This document shows, in pieces, positions 63,329 through 64,000 of a stretch of DNA of 64,000 nucleotides (the first letter of the stretch is position 1; each line of letters begins with the position of its first letter). The stretch spans positions 42,645,385-42,709,384 of the forward strand of contig NC_088295.1 of NCBI RefSeq assembly GCF_032854445.1. Direction: 5' to 3'. The notes under the pieces are model-generated. The model was not told the origin of the DNA, made no database searches, and worked only from the letters and a program-made list of their open reading frames with translations. The DNA comes from Liolophura sinensis (lineage: Eukaryota > Mollusca > Polyplacophora > Chitonida > Chitonidae). The position numbers and the translations under genes are program-made.

Positions 63329-64000
63329 GTAAGTATGTACTAATTTGCCTTGAAAATGCTCCCAAAATCATCTAAAAGTACATTTTTAGGGGGCAAAGAA
63401 AGGTCATTAATATTTCTTTTGGTCCTGAGACTTTTATTTTTCCGGTATGATATCTTCCTAACAGGCCTAAAACACCTTTCTAGGATCAATAGATATGTCA
63501 GAATTGGGCAAAATGAGTACTTTAGCTTTGTCCTGGACAAGGTTTTAGGTGATTTATGGTAAATACATCCATTTTTCAGGGCCACTTCAAAGAGTTTTTT
63601 TTGTGCAATTTGATTAAGTTCCTGTCAGAAAAACTTAAGGCTTGTATGTACTTCTGAAAGAGCATTTTTACAGGTTAAACTCTAGGTGCAAGACAGTAAA
63701 TGAAACTTCACAACCCCACCATACAACTGCTGTGGCTAAAACCTGGCTCGCAGATTACAAATGTGTAACTTGGCCAGCATAAGCTTATTGTCTGATTTTA
63801 GCTGTGATTTATTGGCCAGACTAGTGTGATGTATATTGCTTTATTTTTTATTGAAATGGGACTTTTCACACCAATTTTGTCCTGAAATAATCTGCATATG
63901 GGCGCACAAATGCATATTTCTGCTTACATCCAACTTTATGTTTTACTAAATCAATACAAGACAGGTTAAAGGTTCTTTATTGACAAGCCAGTAACCAGCC
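63329..64000 (+). other. SUPT3H: Start of the next Supt3h intron
   Basis: It begins with donor GTAAGTATG. No further exon is seen before the right edge. Short open frames at 63340-63585 on both strands are unconvincing. Confidence 0.75.

Overview
The window is intron-rich, AT-leaning animal DNA. It contains two recognisable gene starts, placed head to head, and no bacterial, viral or organellar features. The proteins, the very long introns, the frequent TACATGTA-type words and several short SINE families with AATA, ATTC or ACTC tails suggest a lophotrochozoan, most likely a mollusc. The species is inferred, not proven.

Layout. On the minus strand, 10131 to 9768 is the first coding exon of a Runx (runt-domain) transcription factor. 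It ends inside the Runt domain at a canonical splice donor, and positions 9767 to 1 are the following intron. I did not find the next Runt exon, so it is probably outside the window. A TATA-like element and three RUNX-type sites lie just upstream (10131-10485). About 1.15 kb from the Runx start, a CpG-rich block (about 11270-11640) holds a palindromic NRF1-type site and a YY1-like site. This is the likely promoter of SUPT3H, the SPT3-like SAGA subunit, on the plus strand. Its first coding exon is at 24850-25007 and its second at 63244-63328. Splice phases match across the 38.2-kb intron between them, and the joined reading frame resembles the SPT3 N-terminus and first histone-fold helices.

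How the parts relate. Runx next to Supt3h is a known vertebrate neighbour pair (RUNX2/SUPT3H). Seeing it here in an apparent invertebrate, divergently arranged, suggests an ancient linkage maintained by shared regulation, with Supt3h introns possibly hosting Runx enhancers. The block is rich in RUNX-type words, including an E-box/RUNX composite found both at the Runx promoter and near Supt3h exon 2.

The rest is intronic. It holds at least ten unrelated minisatellite arrays (periods 25, 26, 33, 34, 49, 58, 61, 77, about 95 and about 185 bp), a near-perfect 108-nt foldback in the Runx intron, several SINE copies (one nested inside another with a target-site duplication), microsatellites, and a few high-complexity islands that could be conserved non-coding elements. 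Most open frames in the window are minisatellite or SINE artefacts.
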